64,000 nt of DNA from Hankyongella sp964404985 (GCA_964404985.1 CAYOMD010000011.1:7623-71622); one strand, 5' to 3'; counted from the first letter of the stretch, positions 23,827 to 34,423 are shown. Numbers and translations: made by a program. The notes: a model not told the origin generated them from the sequence alone.

Positions 23827-24405
23827 ATGAACTTTCACATTTCATTGCTGATCGCCAGCCTGATGGCGGCAACAAGTGCTCAAGCTGCCGACACGCCGGC
23901 TGAGAAGGCGCCGGCTGAGAAGGCAGCGGCTGCAAAACCCGCCGCTCCCCAGCCGCCGGCACAACTCGACCCCGAGACCGCCAAGGCGCTGGAGGCAATT
24001 GTTGCCGCAACGGGCGTCGCAGAGAGTATGCATGCCAGCCTGAAGCGCGTTGCGCCTTTCCTCATCGACCCTCTGGTCAAGGCAAATCCGGGCAAGGATG
24101 AGATATTGAAGGCTGCAGTCGACACGGCGCTGACCCAAAGCATCGATAACAGCAGGGAAATCTTCCTCGCCGGTGTTCGCACGGCCTATGTGCGCGCCAT
24201 GACGCCGGACGAACTGAAGGCGGCAGCCGCCTTCGTTGCCACCCCGGCCGGCAAGAAGCTGATCGGCGCTCAGGCCCTCATCAACCGCGATATCGCGATC
24301 ACCAGCCAGCAAGTGACCAAGCGCGTCGCCGACGACACGCTGGCGGCACTGAAGGCAGCAGCCGAGAAGTCGGGCTTCACCATCCCGAAAGAACTCTCGG
24401 AATGA
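23827..24405 (+). CDS. Secreted DUF2059-family protein (first copy)
   Basis: This 192-aa protein has a signal peptide (SLLIASLMAATSAQA, cleavage about residue 20), then a low-complexity Ala/Pro/Lys linker with two EKAPAEKA-like repeats to about residue 45. The DUF2059 helical domain follows (YVRAMTPDELKAAAAFVA with PAGKKLI). Function is unknown. The last codons overlap the next DUF2059 gene by 4 bases. The pair lies between gltD and gltB, so all four are probably one transcript, though a link with glutamate synthesis is not known. Confidence 0.82.
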   Translation: MNFHISLLIASLMAATSAQAADTPAEKAPAEKAAAAKPAAPQPPAQLDPETAKALEAIVAATGVAESMHASLKRVAPFLIDPLVKANPGKDEILKAAVDTALTQSIDNSREIFLAGVRTAYVRAMTPDELKAAAAFVATPAGKKLIGAQALINRDIAITSQQVTKRVADDTLAALKAAAEKSGFTIPKELSE

Positions 24406-24923
24406 GCGGGCGGCGGCTGAGCATTGCGCTGGTCGCCCTGGCGATAGGGTCGGGCGCTCTGCGCCCGGCCCTCGCTGCCGAGCCGGCTATTTCCGAGTCC
24501 AAGCAGAAGGCCATCGTCGAACTGTTGGACGCCATGCAATATAGAAGCACTATTCAGAAGATTGTCCCGAATATGGTCGAGGCTATTGGTCAGCAAATAC
24601 CCGCTGACTCCGATATTACTCGGGCGCAAATCAAGAAAGTCCTTCAAGAGGAAATGAGCGCCGCCTTCGTGAAACGGGAAGGTGATTTTACCAGCCTGCA
24701 GGTCAACAGCCTGAACCGCAATTTCAACGAGATGGAAATTGTTGAATTAACGCAGTTTTACCGCTCTCCACTTGGCAGCAAGATGATCGGCTACATGCAG
24801 GGAGCCATGGGAGCAGATGCGCTGGAAGGGGCAAAACTCGGCCAGCAGGCCGCCACAGAAGCCATGCCGCGTGTCATAGAGCGGCTCCGTGCGGCAGGGC
24901 TTCTGACCAAGAAAGATCTTTAG
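24402..24923 (+). CDS. Secreted DUF2059-family protein (second copy)
   Basis: This 173-aa protein has a signal peptide (LSIALVALAIGSGALRPALA) and a DUF2059 domain (FNEMEIVELTQFYRSPLGSK, then AMPRVIERLRAAG). It is divergent from the first copy, lacks its Ala/Pro linker, and overlaps it by ATGA, suggesting an old tandem duplication. It ends 9 bases before gltB. No catalytic residues can be named. A periplasmic role is predicted from the signal peptide. Confidence 0.8.
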   Translation: MSGRRLSIALVALAIGSGALRPALAAEPAISESKQKAIVELLDAMQYRSTIQKIVPNMVEAIGQQIPADSDITRAQIKKVLQEEMSAAFVKREGDFTSLQVNSLNRNFNEMEIVELTQFYRSPLGSKMIGYMQGAMGADALEGAKLGQQAATEAMPRVIERLRAAGLLTKKDL

Positions 24924-24932
24924 GGAACAGCA

Positions 24933-27900
24933 ATGATCGACGAGCGCGAGCGCCTGGCCCGTGAGGGCATGTACCGCCCGGATATGGAAAGCGACGCCTG
25001 CGGGGTCGGGTTTGTCGCCGCCATCGACGGCAAGCCGTCACGCCGGGTCGTCACAGCAGCACTCGATGCCCTGAAGGCTGTCTGGCACCGGGGGGCAGTG
25101 GACGCGGACGGACGCACCGGGGACGGTGCCGGCATCCATGTTGAAATACCGCGTGATTTTTTCCTGGAGCATATCGAGCGCACCGGCCACGCGCCGCGCC
25201 TTGGTGAGGCGGCCTGCGGCCAGGTGTTCCTGCCGCGCACCAATTTCGCCGACCAGGAGACCTGCCGACAGATTGTCGAGTCCGAGATCATCGATTTCGG
25301 TTACGACATTTACGGCTGGCGACAGGTCCCGATCGATTGCAGTGTCATCGGTGCCAAGGCGGCCGCGACCCGCCCGGAAATCGAGCAGATCCTGATCCAC
25401 AACCCCAAGCTGGATGAGGATCAGGCAATTTTCGAGCGCAACCTCTATCTGATCCGCCGCCGGATCGAGAAAAAGGTGGTCGCAGCCCAAATCCCCGGCT
25501 TCTACATCTGCTCGCTGTCGGCCCGCAGTATCATCTATAAGGGGCTGTTCCTCGCGCAGGACCTTGCGGATTTCTACCCAGACCTGAAGGACGAGCGCTT
25601 CGTCAGCCGCTTCGCCATCTATCACCAGCGCTATTCAACCAACACCTTCCCGCAATGGTGGCTGGCCCAGCCATTCCGGATGGTGGCGCACAATGGCGAG
25701 ATCAACACGATCCGCGGCAACACCAACTGGATGAAGACCCACGAAATCCGCATGGCGAGCCTGGCGTTCGGCGAGAATTCGGCTGACATCAAGCCGGTCA
25801 TCCCGTCCGGCGCATCCGATACTGCCGCGTTCGATGCGGTGTTCGAGGCGATCGTCCACGCCGGGCGTGATGCACCAACCGCCAAGCTGATCATGGTGCC
25901 GGAGGCCTGGTCCAAGCAATCGACGATGCCGGACGAATTCCGCGACATGTATGCCTTCTTCAATTCGGTGATGGAGCCTTGGGACGGGCCGGCCGCACTC
26001 GCGATGACCGACGGCCGCTGGGTCGTCGGCGGGCTTGATCGCAATGCGCTGCGCCCGATGCGCTACCTCCAGACCCGGGATGGCCTGCTGATTGCCGGGT
26101 CCGAAGCCGGGATGGTCGTGGTCATGGAGGCCGATGTGGTTGCCAAAGGGCGGCTGGGGCCGGGGCAGATGATCGCGGTCGATCTCGCCGAGGGGCGGCT
26201 CTACCACGACCGGCAGATCAAGCAGAGGATCGCCGCCAGCCAGCCGTTCGCCGACTGGGTCAAGGATTTCAAGCCGCTTGAGGCGGTGATCGGGGCCGGG
26301 CTCGAGCCGGTCACACTCGACCGTGGGCGCCTGCGCCAACTGCAGCTCGCAGCCGGCATCACCCACGAGGACCTGGAACTGTTGCTGCAACCGGCGGTCG
26401 AGGACGCCAAGGAAGCCGTCGGGTCGATGGGCGACGATACGCCGCTCGCGGTCATCTCCGACAACCCGCGGCACCTGAGCCACTTCTTCCGCCAGAACTT
26501 CAGCCAGGTCACCAACCCGCCGATCGATGCCCTGCGCGAAGACCGGGTGATGTCGCTGAAAACCCGCTTTGGCAATTTTGCCAACCTGCTGGACCGCAAC
26601 GCGCACCAGCCGGAGGTGATGGTGGCGGAGACGCCCATACTCAGCAACGGCCAGTGGGAGCGCCTGCTGGCGCACTTCGAGGGCCAGGCCCAGCAGATCG
26701 ACTGCACGTTCGACCCGAACGACGGGCCGGATGCCCTGAAGTCTGCCTGCCAGCGTATCCGGGAGGAGGCGGAGCGCGCGGTCCGCTCCGGGCGCGGCCA
26801 GTTGTTCCTGACCGACGCCCTGGTCTCAGCCGAGCGCGTCAGCGTCCCCATGATCCTGGCGACTGGCGGGGTGCATGCGCACCTGGTCAAGCAGGGTCTG
26901 CGCACCTATGCGTCCATCAACGTGCGCGCGGCTGAATGCCTCGATACCCACTATTTCGCGGTGCTGATCGGGGTGGGGGCCACCACGGTCAACGCTTGGC
27001 TGACCCAGGAGGCTATTGCCGACCGCCATTCGCGCGGGCTGTTCGGCAACCGCTCGCTCGAAGACTGTGTGCAGAATTACATCACGGCGATGAACGGCGG
27101 CCTGCTGAAAATCATGTCCAAAATGGGCATCTCGGTCATTGCGTCGTATCGGGGCGGCTATAATTTCGAGGCCGTGGGCCTCAGCCGCTCGCTGGTCAAC
27201 GAGTTCTTCCCCGGCATGCCATCGAAGATTTCCGGCATGGGCTACAAGTCGCTGCAACTCAACATGACCGACCGGCATGCCAGGGCGTTCGATAGCGCCG
27301 CGACCAGCCTGCCAATCGGCGGCTTGTACCGCTACCGTGCCGGTGGCGAGGCCCATTCCTATGACGGTAAGCTTATCCACATGCTGCAGGAGGCGGTCGC
27401 GACCGACAGCTACTCGCTGTACCAGCGCTATGCCCGGGGCCTGCGCGAGCTGCCGCCGGTCTCGCTGCGCGACCTTATGGAGTTCAACCGGTCCGGTACG
27501 CCGGTGCCGATTGACGAGGTAGAGTCGATCACCCAGATCCGCCGTCGGTTCCTCACCCCAGGCATGAGCCTTGGCGCGCTGTCGCCGGAAGCCCACGAGA
27601 CGCTGGCGATCGCCATGAACCGCATCGGTGCCAAGTCGGTCTCGGGCGAAGGCGGCGAGGACCCGCGCCGCTTCACCCCCTACGCCAACGGCGACAATGC
27701 CAACTCCCCGGTCAAGCAGATCGCCTCCGGCCGCTTCGGGGTGACAGCGGAATATCTGAACGCCTGCGAGGAAATTGAAATCAAGGTTGCACAAGGGGCC
27801 AAGCCCGGCGAGGGCGGGCAGCTTCCCGGCTTCAAAGTGACCGAGCTGATCGCCAAACTTCGCCATGCGACCCCCGGCGTCACCCTGATCAGCCCGCCGC

Positions 27901-29435
27901 CGCACCACGATATCTATTCCATCGAGGATCTGGCGCAGCTCATCTATGACCTCAAACAGATCAACCCGGATGCGCGCGTGTGCGTGAAGCTGGTGTCGTC
28001 TGCCGGCATCGGCACGGTTGCCGCTGGGGTGGCGAAGGCGCATGCGGACATGATCCTGATCTCCGGCCATGTGGGTGGCACGGGGGCCAGCCCGCAGACC
28101 TCGATCAAATACGCCGGTACGCCGTGGGAGATGGGCCTGAGCGAGGTCAACCAGGTGCTGACCCTGAACGGCCTGCGCCACCGGGTGAAGCTGCGCGCGG
28201 ACGGCGGTCTGAAGACCGGGCGTGATATCGTGATCGCGGCGATCCTCGGGGCCGAGGAGTTTGGCATCGGCACCCTGAGCCTGGTCGCCATGGGCTGCAT
28301 CATGGTGCGCCAGTGCCACTCCAACACCTGCCCGGTCGGGGTCTGTACCCAGGATGAGGCGCTGCGCGCCAAGTTCAGCGGCACCGCCGACAAGGTGGTC
28401 AACCTCATGAGCTTTATCGCCGAGGACGTGCGGGAAATCCTCAGCATGCTCGGCGCGCGCACGCTCGATGAGATTATCGGCCGCACGGAGCTGTTGCGTC
28501 AGGTCAGCCGCGGGGCCGCTCACCTCGACGATCTCGACCTCAACCCGATCCTCGCCAAGGTCGATGCGCCCGAACAGATGCGCCGGTTCAACATTCCAGC
28601 CCACCGCAATCCAGTGCCGGACTCGCTCGACGCCCAGATGCTGGTTGATGCGCGCCCGGTGTTCGAGCGCGGCGAGAAAATGCACCTCATGTATACGGCG
28701 CGCAACACCATGCGGGCGATCGGCACCCGGTTCTCCAGTGCCATCACCCGCAAGTATGGCATGACCGGGCTGGCCCCCGACCACGTGACCGTGCAGTTGC
28801 GCGGGGCCTGCGGCCAGTCGCTCGGGGCGTTCGCGGTGCAGGGGTTGAAACTGGTCGTGTTCGGTGAGGCGAATGATTACGTCGGCAAGGGTCTCTCCGG
28901 CGCGACCATCATCGTGCGGCCCATGGTGTCCTCGACGCTGGCAAGCCAGGACAACACGATCATCGGCAACACCGTGCTCTACGGGGCAACCGCCGGTGCA
29001 CTGTTCGCTGCCGGGCAGGCGGGCGAGCGCTTTGCCGTGCGCAATTCCGGTGCGCAGACGGTCATTGAGGGCTGCGGGGCCAACGGCTGCGAATACATGA
29101 CCGGCGGGATCGCGGTGATCCTCGGCGAGGTGGGCGACAACTTCGCCGCCGGGATGACGGGCGGCATGGCCTTCGTCTATGACCGCCACGGCGACTTCGA
29201 AAGCCGGGTCAACCCGGATACCGTGGTGTGGCAGCGCCTTGGCTCCAGCCATTGGGAAGCGGTGCTGAAAGCGCTCGTCGCCCGCCATGCAGAAGAGACC
29301 GCCTCACGCTGGTCCGCTCAACTGCTGGCCGACTGGCCCAACACCCTAGCGCGCATGTGGCAGGTCTGCCCGAAGGAAATGCTGAACCGGCTTGACCAGC
29401 CGCTCACCGACGCTGACCGCGTGGCGGCGGAATAG
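24933..29435 (+). CDS. gltB: Glutamate synthase large (alpha) subunit
   Basis: This is a 1500-aa enzyme of full family length. The class II amidotransferase nucleophile is Cys23 (ESDACGVGFVAAI), preceded by a 22-residue propeptide that should be removed. The central domain and the FMN-binding TIM barrel follow (VGGTGASPQTSIKYAGTPWE). The 3Fe-4S cluster cysteines are in CIMVRQCHSNTC, then a C-terminal beta-helix domain with glycine-rich turns (GGIAVILGEVGDNFAAGMTG). It forms glutamate from glutamine and 2-oxoglutarate using electrons from GltD. The gene is intact. Confidence 0.98.
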   Translation: MIDERERLAREGMYRPDMESDACGVGFVAAIDGKPSRRVVTAALDALKAVWHRGAVDADGRTGDGAGIHVEIPRDFFLEHIERTGHAPRLGEAACGQVFLPRTNFADQETCRQIVESEIIDFGYDIYGWRQVPIDCSVIGAKAAATRPEIEQILIHNPKLDEDQAIFERNLYLIRRRIEKKVVAAQIPGFYICSLSARSIIYKGLFLAQDLADFYPDLKDERFVSRFAIYHQRYSTNTFPQWWLAQPFRMVAHNGEINTIRGNTNWMKTHEIRMASLAFGENSADIKPVIPSGASDTAAFDAVFEAIVHAGRDAPTAKLIMVPEAWSKQSTMPDEFRDMYAFFNSVMEPWDGPAALAMTDGRWVVGGLDRNALRPMRYLQTRDGLLIAGSEAGMVVVMEADVVAKGRLGPGQMIAVDLAEGRLYHDRQIKQRIAASQPFADWVKDFKPLEAVIGAGLEPVTLDRGRLRQLQLAAGITHEDLELLLQPAVEDAKEAVGSMGDDTPLAVISDNPRHLSHFFRQNFSQVTNPPIDALREDRVMSLKTRFGNFANLLDRNAHQPEVMVAETPILSNGQWERLLAHFEGQAQQIDCTFDPNDGPDALKSACQRIREEAERAVRSGRGQLFLTDALVSAERVSVPMILATGGVHAHLVKQGLRTYASINVRAAECLDTHYFAVLIGVGATTVNAWLTQEAIADRHSRGLFGNRSLEDCVQNYITAMNGGLLKIMSKMGISVIASYRGGYNFEAVGLSRSLVNEFFPGMPSKISGMGYKSLQLNMTDRHARAFDSAATSLPIGGLYRYRAGGEAHSYDGKLIHMLQEAVATDSYSLYQRYARGLRELPPVSLRDLMEFNRSGTPVPIDEVESITQIRRRFLTPGMSLGALSPEAHETLAIAMNRIGAKSVSGEGGEDPRRFTPYANGDNANSPVKQIASGRFGVTAEYLNACEEIEIKVAQGAKPGEGGQLPGFKVTELIAKLRHATPGVTLISPPPHHDIYSIEDLAQLIYDLKQINPDARVCVKLVSSAGIGTVAAGVAKAHADMILISGHVGGTGASPQTSIKYAGTPWEMGLSEVNQVLTLNGLRHRVKLRADGGLKTGRDIVIAAILGAEEFGIGTLSLVAMGCIMVRQCHSNTCPVGVCTQDEALRAKFSGTADKVVNLMSFIAEDVREILSMLGARTLDEIIGRTELLRQVSRGAAHLDDLDLNPILAKVDAPEQMRRFNIPAHRNPVPDSLDAQMLVDARPVFERGEKMHLMYTARNTMRAIGTRFSSAITRKYGMTGLAPDHVTVQLRGACGQSLGAFAVQGLKLVVFGEANDYVGKGLSGATIIVRPMVSSTLASQDNTIIGNTVLYGATAGALFAAGQAGERFAVRNSGAQTVIEGCGANGCEYMTGGIAVILGEVGDNFAAGMTGGMAFVYDRHGDFESRVNPDTVVWQRLGSSHWEAVLKALVARHAEETASRWSAQLLADWPNTLARMWQVCPKEMLNRLDQPLTDADRVAAE

Positions 29436-29477
29436 CGCTGACTTTAGAGCGTGATGACTTTAGATTGAACCGGGTTT

Positions 29478-29585
29478 CACCTCCCGTCTACGGGAGGGGT
29501 GGTGCGAAGCACCGGGGTGGGCAAGCCTTTCCTGGCCACCCACCCCAGCCTATCGGCCACCCCTCCCTCAACGAGGGAGGGGAGA
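29478..29585. repeat. Palindromic repeat cluster between gltB and metK
   Basis: Two strong stems are present: CCTCCCG/CGGGAGG (29480-29497) and a perfect 10-bp CCCCTCCCTC/GAGGGAGGGG (29560-29582). Between them lie GGTGCGAAGCACC and CCACCCACCCCAG-type segments. The unit resembles dispersed REP-like elements. It sits between convergent genes, so it can serve as a bidirectional terminator. Confidence 0.65.
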
Positions 29586-29603
29586 GTTGCTCGAAGACTT
29601 ATA

Positions 29604-30791
<1,188 letters not shown>

Positions 30792-30820
30792 ACTCCTTAC
30801 GTATTGGCGCCATTTGCGCT

Positions 30821-30840
30821 GCAGCAAAAAAAATTGCTGC
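30821..30840 (-). promoter_or_regulatory. Hairpin with U-rich loop in the metK leader
   Basis: GCAGCAA and TTGCTGC form a perfect 7-bp stem around six bases that read T on the metK strand, about 30 bases before the metK start. It does not match the SAM-II or SAM/SAH riboswitch patterns I know. It could affect translation or RNA stability. Confidence 0.35.
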
Positions 30841-30884
30841 GCGGTTATGGCGCGCTCATACTCAGAGCGATGGCCCGACGCAAG

Positions 30885-30906
30885 GACATAAAGCCATCTT
30901 TATGTC
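30885..30906. promoter_or_regulatory. Perfect 22-bp palindrome upstream of metK
   Basis: GACATAAAG and CTTTATGTC are perfect 9-bp arms around CCAT, about 95 bases before metK. A partial extra copy (CTTTAAGTCC) continues on the right. It is AT-rich within GC-rich surroundings, which suits a dimeric regulator site. SAM-cycle repressors such as SahR or SamR are known in proteobacteria, but I cannot confirm that this is their motif. Confidence 0.5.
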
Positions 30907-30954
30907 TTTAAGTCCTGATCGATGGTTAAGCTGGGTTATACCCCACCACCGGTG

Positions 30955-31359
30955 TCAGGATGCGCTGGGGTCGGTACCGATTGTCCGGATCAGCTCGAGG
31001 ATTTTGCGGCGGGTTTTCGGATCGGCGATCCGATAATAATGCCGCAGCAGATCCTGTGTCTCTTTCGAGGCAAGACTGTCGTGCTCGAACGCTTCCCCTG
31101 CCTCTGCAACACCGACAGCAAGCGATGTCTCGCCGGACATCCCTTCGAAGAAGTAGCTGACAGGTGTCTGAAGTATTTGAGAAAGTTCAAACAGGCGGCT
31201 GGAGCCGATGCGGTTGGCACCGCGCTCGTATTTCTGGACCTGCTGGAATGTCAGGCCAAGAAGTTCGCCAAGTTTCTCTTGGGTCATGCCCATGATCCGA
31301 CGGCGTGCGCGCAAACGCATGCCAACGTGGACATCTATTGGGTGTGGCTGGTCTGCCAT
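30955..31359 (-). CDS. XRE-family transcriptional regulator upstream of metK
   Basis: This 134-aa protein has an HTH domain at residues about 12-66 (RRRIMGMTQEKLGELLGLTF, QQVQKYERGANRIGSSRLFE) followed by a helical C-terminal part (DLLRHYYRIADPKTRRKILE). This architecture belongs to the regulators found between lnt and metK across alphaproteobacteria. I chose the ATG at 31359, which gives the usual start MADQPHPIDVHVG. Its targets are not known from sequence; metK is an obvious candidate because of position. Confidence 0.9.
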   Translation of the reverse strand: MADQPHPIDVHVGMRLRARRRIMGMTQEKLGELLGLTFQQVQKYERGANRIGSSRLFELSQILQTPVSYFFEGMSGETSLAVGVAEAGEAFEHDSLASKETQDLLRHYYRIADPKTRRKILELIRTIGTDPSAS

Positions 31360-31426
31360 ATTTACGCGACCTTCGACTGGATACGCAACGAAGAACAAAG
31401 GTCTCACCCCAAGGGGCGGAACGTCG

Positions 31427-33016
31427 CTATTCGCGAACGTTTTGCTTACCTACCCGCTTGACGCAGATGATGCAAGACAAACTGCACAATATGAGTACAG
31501 CCAGAATGGGTATATCACCATTTCTCGCATAAGGTGTAGGCAACAACGCCGCTGGCAAGTTGCCATATAGTATGATTTTTTCCTCTAACGCTGTTTTTTT
31601 AAGCACTTGGCCGCGCGCATCAATAATTGTGCTTATTCCGGTCGGCGTTGAGCGTACAACCGGCAAACCTTCTTCGATTGCGCGCAATCGCGCCTGCGAC
31701 AGATGCTGATGCGGGCCGAAAAATGTGCCGAACCACGCATCGTTGGACACATTCAAAAGCCACTCTGGTCTATGCTTACGGTCGACGACCGCACCCGGGA
31801 AGATGATCTCATAGCATATGAGTGGCCCGACAGAGGGAAAACCGGGCAGCTTTATCGTCCGCGGCCCTGGGCCCGGCATGAAGTCCAGATCACCTGCAGC
31901 CAAGCGGGACAGGCCAAGCGCGCTTAACATATTACGAAATGGCAGATATTCTCCGAACGGGACCAGATGGGCCTTGTCGTAACTGGCGACGATCTGTGCT
32001 GCAGGATCAAGAACAAAAAGACTGTTGCGCGCCGATAGCGCATAGCCATTTTCATCCCGTTCGACTTTGACGCCACCTGTCAGCACCAGACCGCTTGCTC
32101 CTAGGTGACGCGAAATAAGGTAGCGCGTGGTCGTTTCTTCCTCGATCAGATTGGGGATCGCAGTCTCCGGCCATATCACCAGGCGCGGTGTATCCCGGTC
32201 TGATGCCTTGAAGGTCATATCCAGGTGCAGGTTGAGGTTGCGGCGGCCACTCTCGTCACGCCATTTCTGCCCCTGACCGATATTGGCCTGGACGATGGTC
32301 AGCGCTGGGCCCGATGGTGGTAGAGGACGGTGGAGACGCAGTGCGCCGCCTGCAAACAGCAGCACCAGAAGTACCGCCGAGAGCAGGGGGAGCAATGGCG
32401 CACGACCCTGCTGGCTCACAACCAGGGCCAGCGCACCGCTGGTCAGAACCATGAGGAAAGTCAGACCATAGACTCCAACCAGACCGGCCGCCTGGGCAAC
32501 AGGCGGCACCGCCAGCCAGGCCGAGCCGACGAGATTCCAGGGAAAGCCGGTGAACAGATGGCCGCGCAGCCACTCGCCCAGAGTCCATGCCGTCGCCAGC
32601 GCGATGACACGCCACGCGCCGCCGGGGGCCAGCATCTGCGCCAGCAGTGTGCTGCACGCTGCAAACAGCGCCAGAAATGCCGCCAGCAGGATCACCGCCA
32701 GATAGCCCGCGCTCTGCGGCAACGCATCCTGGAAGCGGAACGCCTCGGCAATCCAGATCAGCCCGAGCGCAAACTGCCCGAAGCCGAACCACCAGCCGAG
32801 CCGGAACGCCGCAAGGCGCGTGCGTGCGCCATCCAAAGCCCACAGCAGGCCGGCAAAGGCCACCCACATCAGTGGCAACAGGTGCAGCGGCGCGAACGCC
32901 AGTGCGCTCATGAGGCCGAGGGCCAGCAACAGCAGCTCGCGAGCTCCGAGCGGCAGTTGCGCGACCCACGCGGGCAAGTCGCGCCAGCGGGCGGCAACCG
33001 GCTCAGCCTGACGCAT
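31427..33016 (-). CDS. lnt: Apolipoprotein N-acyltransferase Lnt
   Basis: This 529-aa inner-membrane enzyme adds the third acyl chain to lipoproteins. Six or so N-terminal membrane helices (residues about 20-215) are followed by a nitrilase domain with the Glu-Lys-Cys triad in VIWPETAIP, YDKAHLVPFGEYLPF and LICYEIIFPG. A last membrane helix is at the C-terminus. The ATG at 33016 overlaps the end of corC by 14 bases and gives MRQAEPVAARW; a longer frame is open to 33082 but lies wholly within corC. Its products would include the lipoproteins of this window. Confidence 0.95.
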   Translation of the reverse strand: MRQAEPVAARWRDLPAWVAQLPLGARELLLLALGLMSALAFAPLHLLPLMWVAFAGLLWALDGARTRLAAFRLGWWFGFGQFALGLIWIAEAFRFQDALPQSAGYLAVILLAAFLALFAACSTLLAQMLAPGGAWRVIALATAWTLGEWLRGHLFTGFPWNLVGSAWLAVPPVAQAAGLVGVYGLTFLMVLTSGALALVVSQQGRAPLLPLLSAVLLVLLFAGGALRLHRPLPPSGPALTIVQANIGQGQKWRDESGRRNLNLHLDMTFKASDRDTPRLVIWPETAIPNLIEEETTTRYLISRHLGASGLVLTGGVKVERDENGYALSARNSLFVLDPAAQIVASYDKAHLVPFGEYLPFRNMLSALGLSRLAAGDLDFMPGPGPRTIKLPGFPSVGPLICYEIIFPGAVVDRKHRPEWLLNVSNDAWFGTFFGPHQHLSQARLRAIEEGLPVVRSTPTGISTIIDARGQVLKKTALEEKIILYGNLPAALLPTPYARNGDIPILAVLILCSLSCIICVKRVGKQNVRE

Positions 33017-33929
33017 CGTCCATGTCCGGGACAAGCTTGGGGGTATGGATACGCACACGGGTAATGCGTCGCGGGTCGCCATCGACGACTTCGAAGCGGT
33101 AGCCGCTGTCGTCGTCGATCACTTCACCGATCACCGGCACCCGTCCGCACAGGAAGAACAGCAGGCCACCCAGCGTATCCACTTCCTCGTCCGCTTCCTC
33201 CGGCAGAAAGTCCTGCTTCAGGTGCGCCTCCAGGTCTTCGAGCGGCAGGCGGGCATCGGCATCGTAGGACCCGTCCGGCAGCGGGCGCAGCAAGGTTGCC
33301 TCAGCTTCATCATGCTCGTCATCGATCTCGCCGACGATCTGCTCGACCAGGTCTTCGATAGTCGCAAGACCGTCGGTGCCACCATATTCGTCGATGACGA
33401 TCGCCATGTGGGTGCGGCTGGCGCGCATCCGGGTCAGCAGGTCCAGTACGCGCATAGATGGGGGCACGAACAGCACCGAGCGCAACAGGCTGTCGAGGCG
33501 CGGCTGGCTGGGCCGCTCCGGCTCGGCCAGCAGCCGGTAGACATCCTTCACATGCACCATGCCGATGACCGCATCGAGGGACTCCCTGTAAACCGGGATC
33601 CGCGAGTGGCCGGCGCGCGCAAACTGCGCCACCAATTCCTGGAAACCATCCGTGATGTTGAACGCCTCGATGTCGGCGCGCGGCACCATGACATCGCCCA
33701 CGCTCAAATCGCCGTAATCGAGCAGATTCTGCAGCATGAGCCGCTGACTGCCCGACAGGTCGTCGAGAGCGGCGACTGCAGGCTCGCGGTGTTCCTCGAT
33801 CGCATTGGCGATGCTTTCGCGCAGGGAACTGTCCTGCGCACGCCGCGGGTGGTTCCGCCAGGACCGCAGCAACCTGGCAATAAGGTTGTTACTTCGGCTA
33901 TCCGGGTCGCTGGGTTTCTCACTCGCCAT
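33003..33929 (-). CDS. CBS-domain transporter-associated protein, CorC/HlyC family
   Basis: This 308-aa soluble protein has two CBS domains (residues about 75-200: DVMVPRADIEAFNI, RIPVYRESLDAVIGMVHVKD, MAIVIDEYGGTDGLATIEDL) and a C-terminal CorC/HlyC transporter-associated domain (ARLPLEDLEAHL). Such proteins are linked to Mg/Co ion efflux or envelope stability; the exact role is unclear. The start at 33929 overlaps the ybeY stop, and the end overlaps lnt, as in many proteobacteria. Confidence 0.9.
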   Translation of the reverse strand: MASEKPSDPDSRSNNLIARLLRSWRNHPRRAQDSSLRESIANAIEEHREPAVAALDDLSGSQRLMLQNLLDYGDLSVGDVMVPRADIEAFNITDGFQELVAQFARAGHSRIPVYRESLDAVIGMVHVKDVYRLLAEPERPSQPRLDSLLRSVLFVPPSMRVLDLLTRMRASRTHMAIVIDEYGGTDGLATIEDLVEQIVGEIDDEHDEAEATLLRPLPDGSYDADARLPLEDLEAHLKQDFLPEEADEEVDTLGGLLFFLCGRVPVIGEVIDDDSGYRFEVVDGDPRRITRVRIHTPKLVPDMDDASG

Positions 33930-34422
33930 AGGGGTCAGCCACATTCAGTTCAGCCAGCGCACGCCGCTCAAGCCCTTCCATCGCCTCGGCGTCCGCCGTG
34001 CTGGTCTCGTGATCATACCCCAGGAGGTGCAAAAACCCGTGGCCGATCAGGTGCACGCTGTGGTCGCGCAAAGTCTTGCCTTGCGCCGAGGCTTCGACCG
34101 TCACCGTCTCGTAGGCCAGCACGACATCACCCAGCAACTGTTCCGGTACCTCGACGCCATCATGTAGGTCTTGTGCCTCGATCATCGGGAACGAGAGGAC
34201 ATTGGTCGGGCTATCCTTGCCGCGAAAGTCGCGGTTGAGCAACTGAACCTCGGCATCGGATGTCAACTGGATGCTGACTTCTAGAACGGTGGTCCTGGTG
34301 CTCCAGTCCGCGAAGGGTGTCAGCGCCAAAGCGGCTGCGCAGATGCGGGTCGACAGGGCCTCCCAGTCAAGGCCGGTCTCGCTCCAGCGATCATCGGCGA
34401 TGTCCAGCGCTATGCGCAGCAT
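33919..34422 (-). CDS. ybeY: Endoribonuclease YbeY
   Basis: This 167-aa protein has the metal-binding signature HLIGHGFLHLLGYDH (three histidines) near residue 125. The N-terminal part contains VQLLNRDFRGKDSPTNVLSF, also conserved. YbeY processes rRNA and takes part in ribosome quality control. It starts one base after phoH ends and overlaps corC. Length and motif are normal. Confidence 0.96.
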   Translation of the reverse strand: MLRIALDIADDRWSETGLDWEALSTRICAAALALTPFADWSTRTTVLEVSIQLTSDAEVQLLNRDFRGKDSPTNVLSFPMIEAQDLHDGVEVPEQLLGDVVLAYETVTVEASAQGKTLRDHSVHLIGHGFLHLLGYDHETSTADAEAMEGLERRALAELNVADPYGE

Positions 34423-34423
34423 A

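Noticed and set aside
26826..29288. 820-codon open frame opposite to gltB
   Set aside because: Antisense shadow of a strongly conserved gene; composition is typical of a shadow frame.
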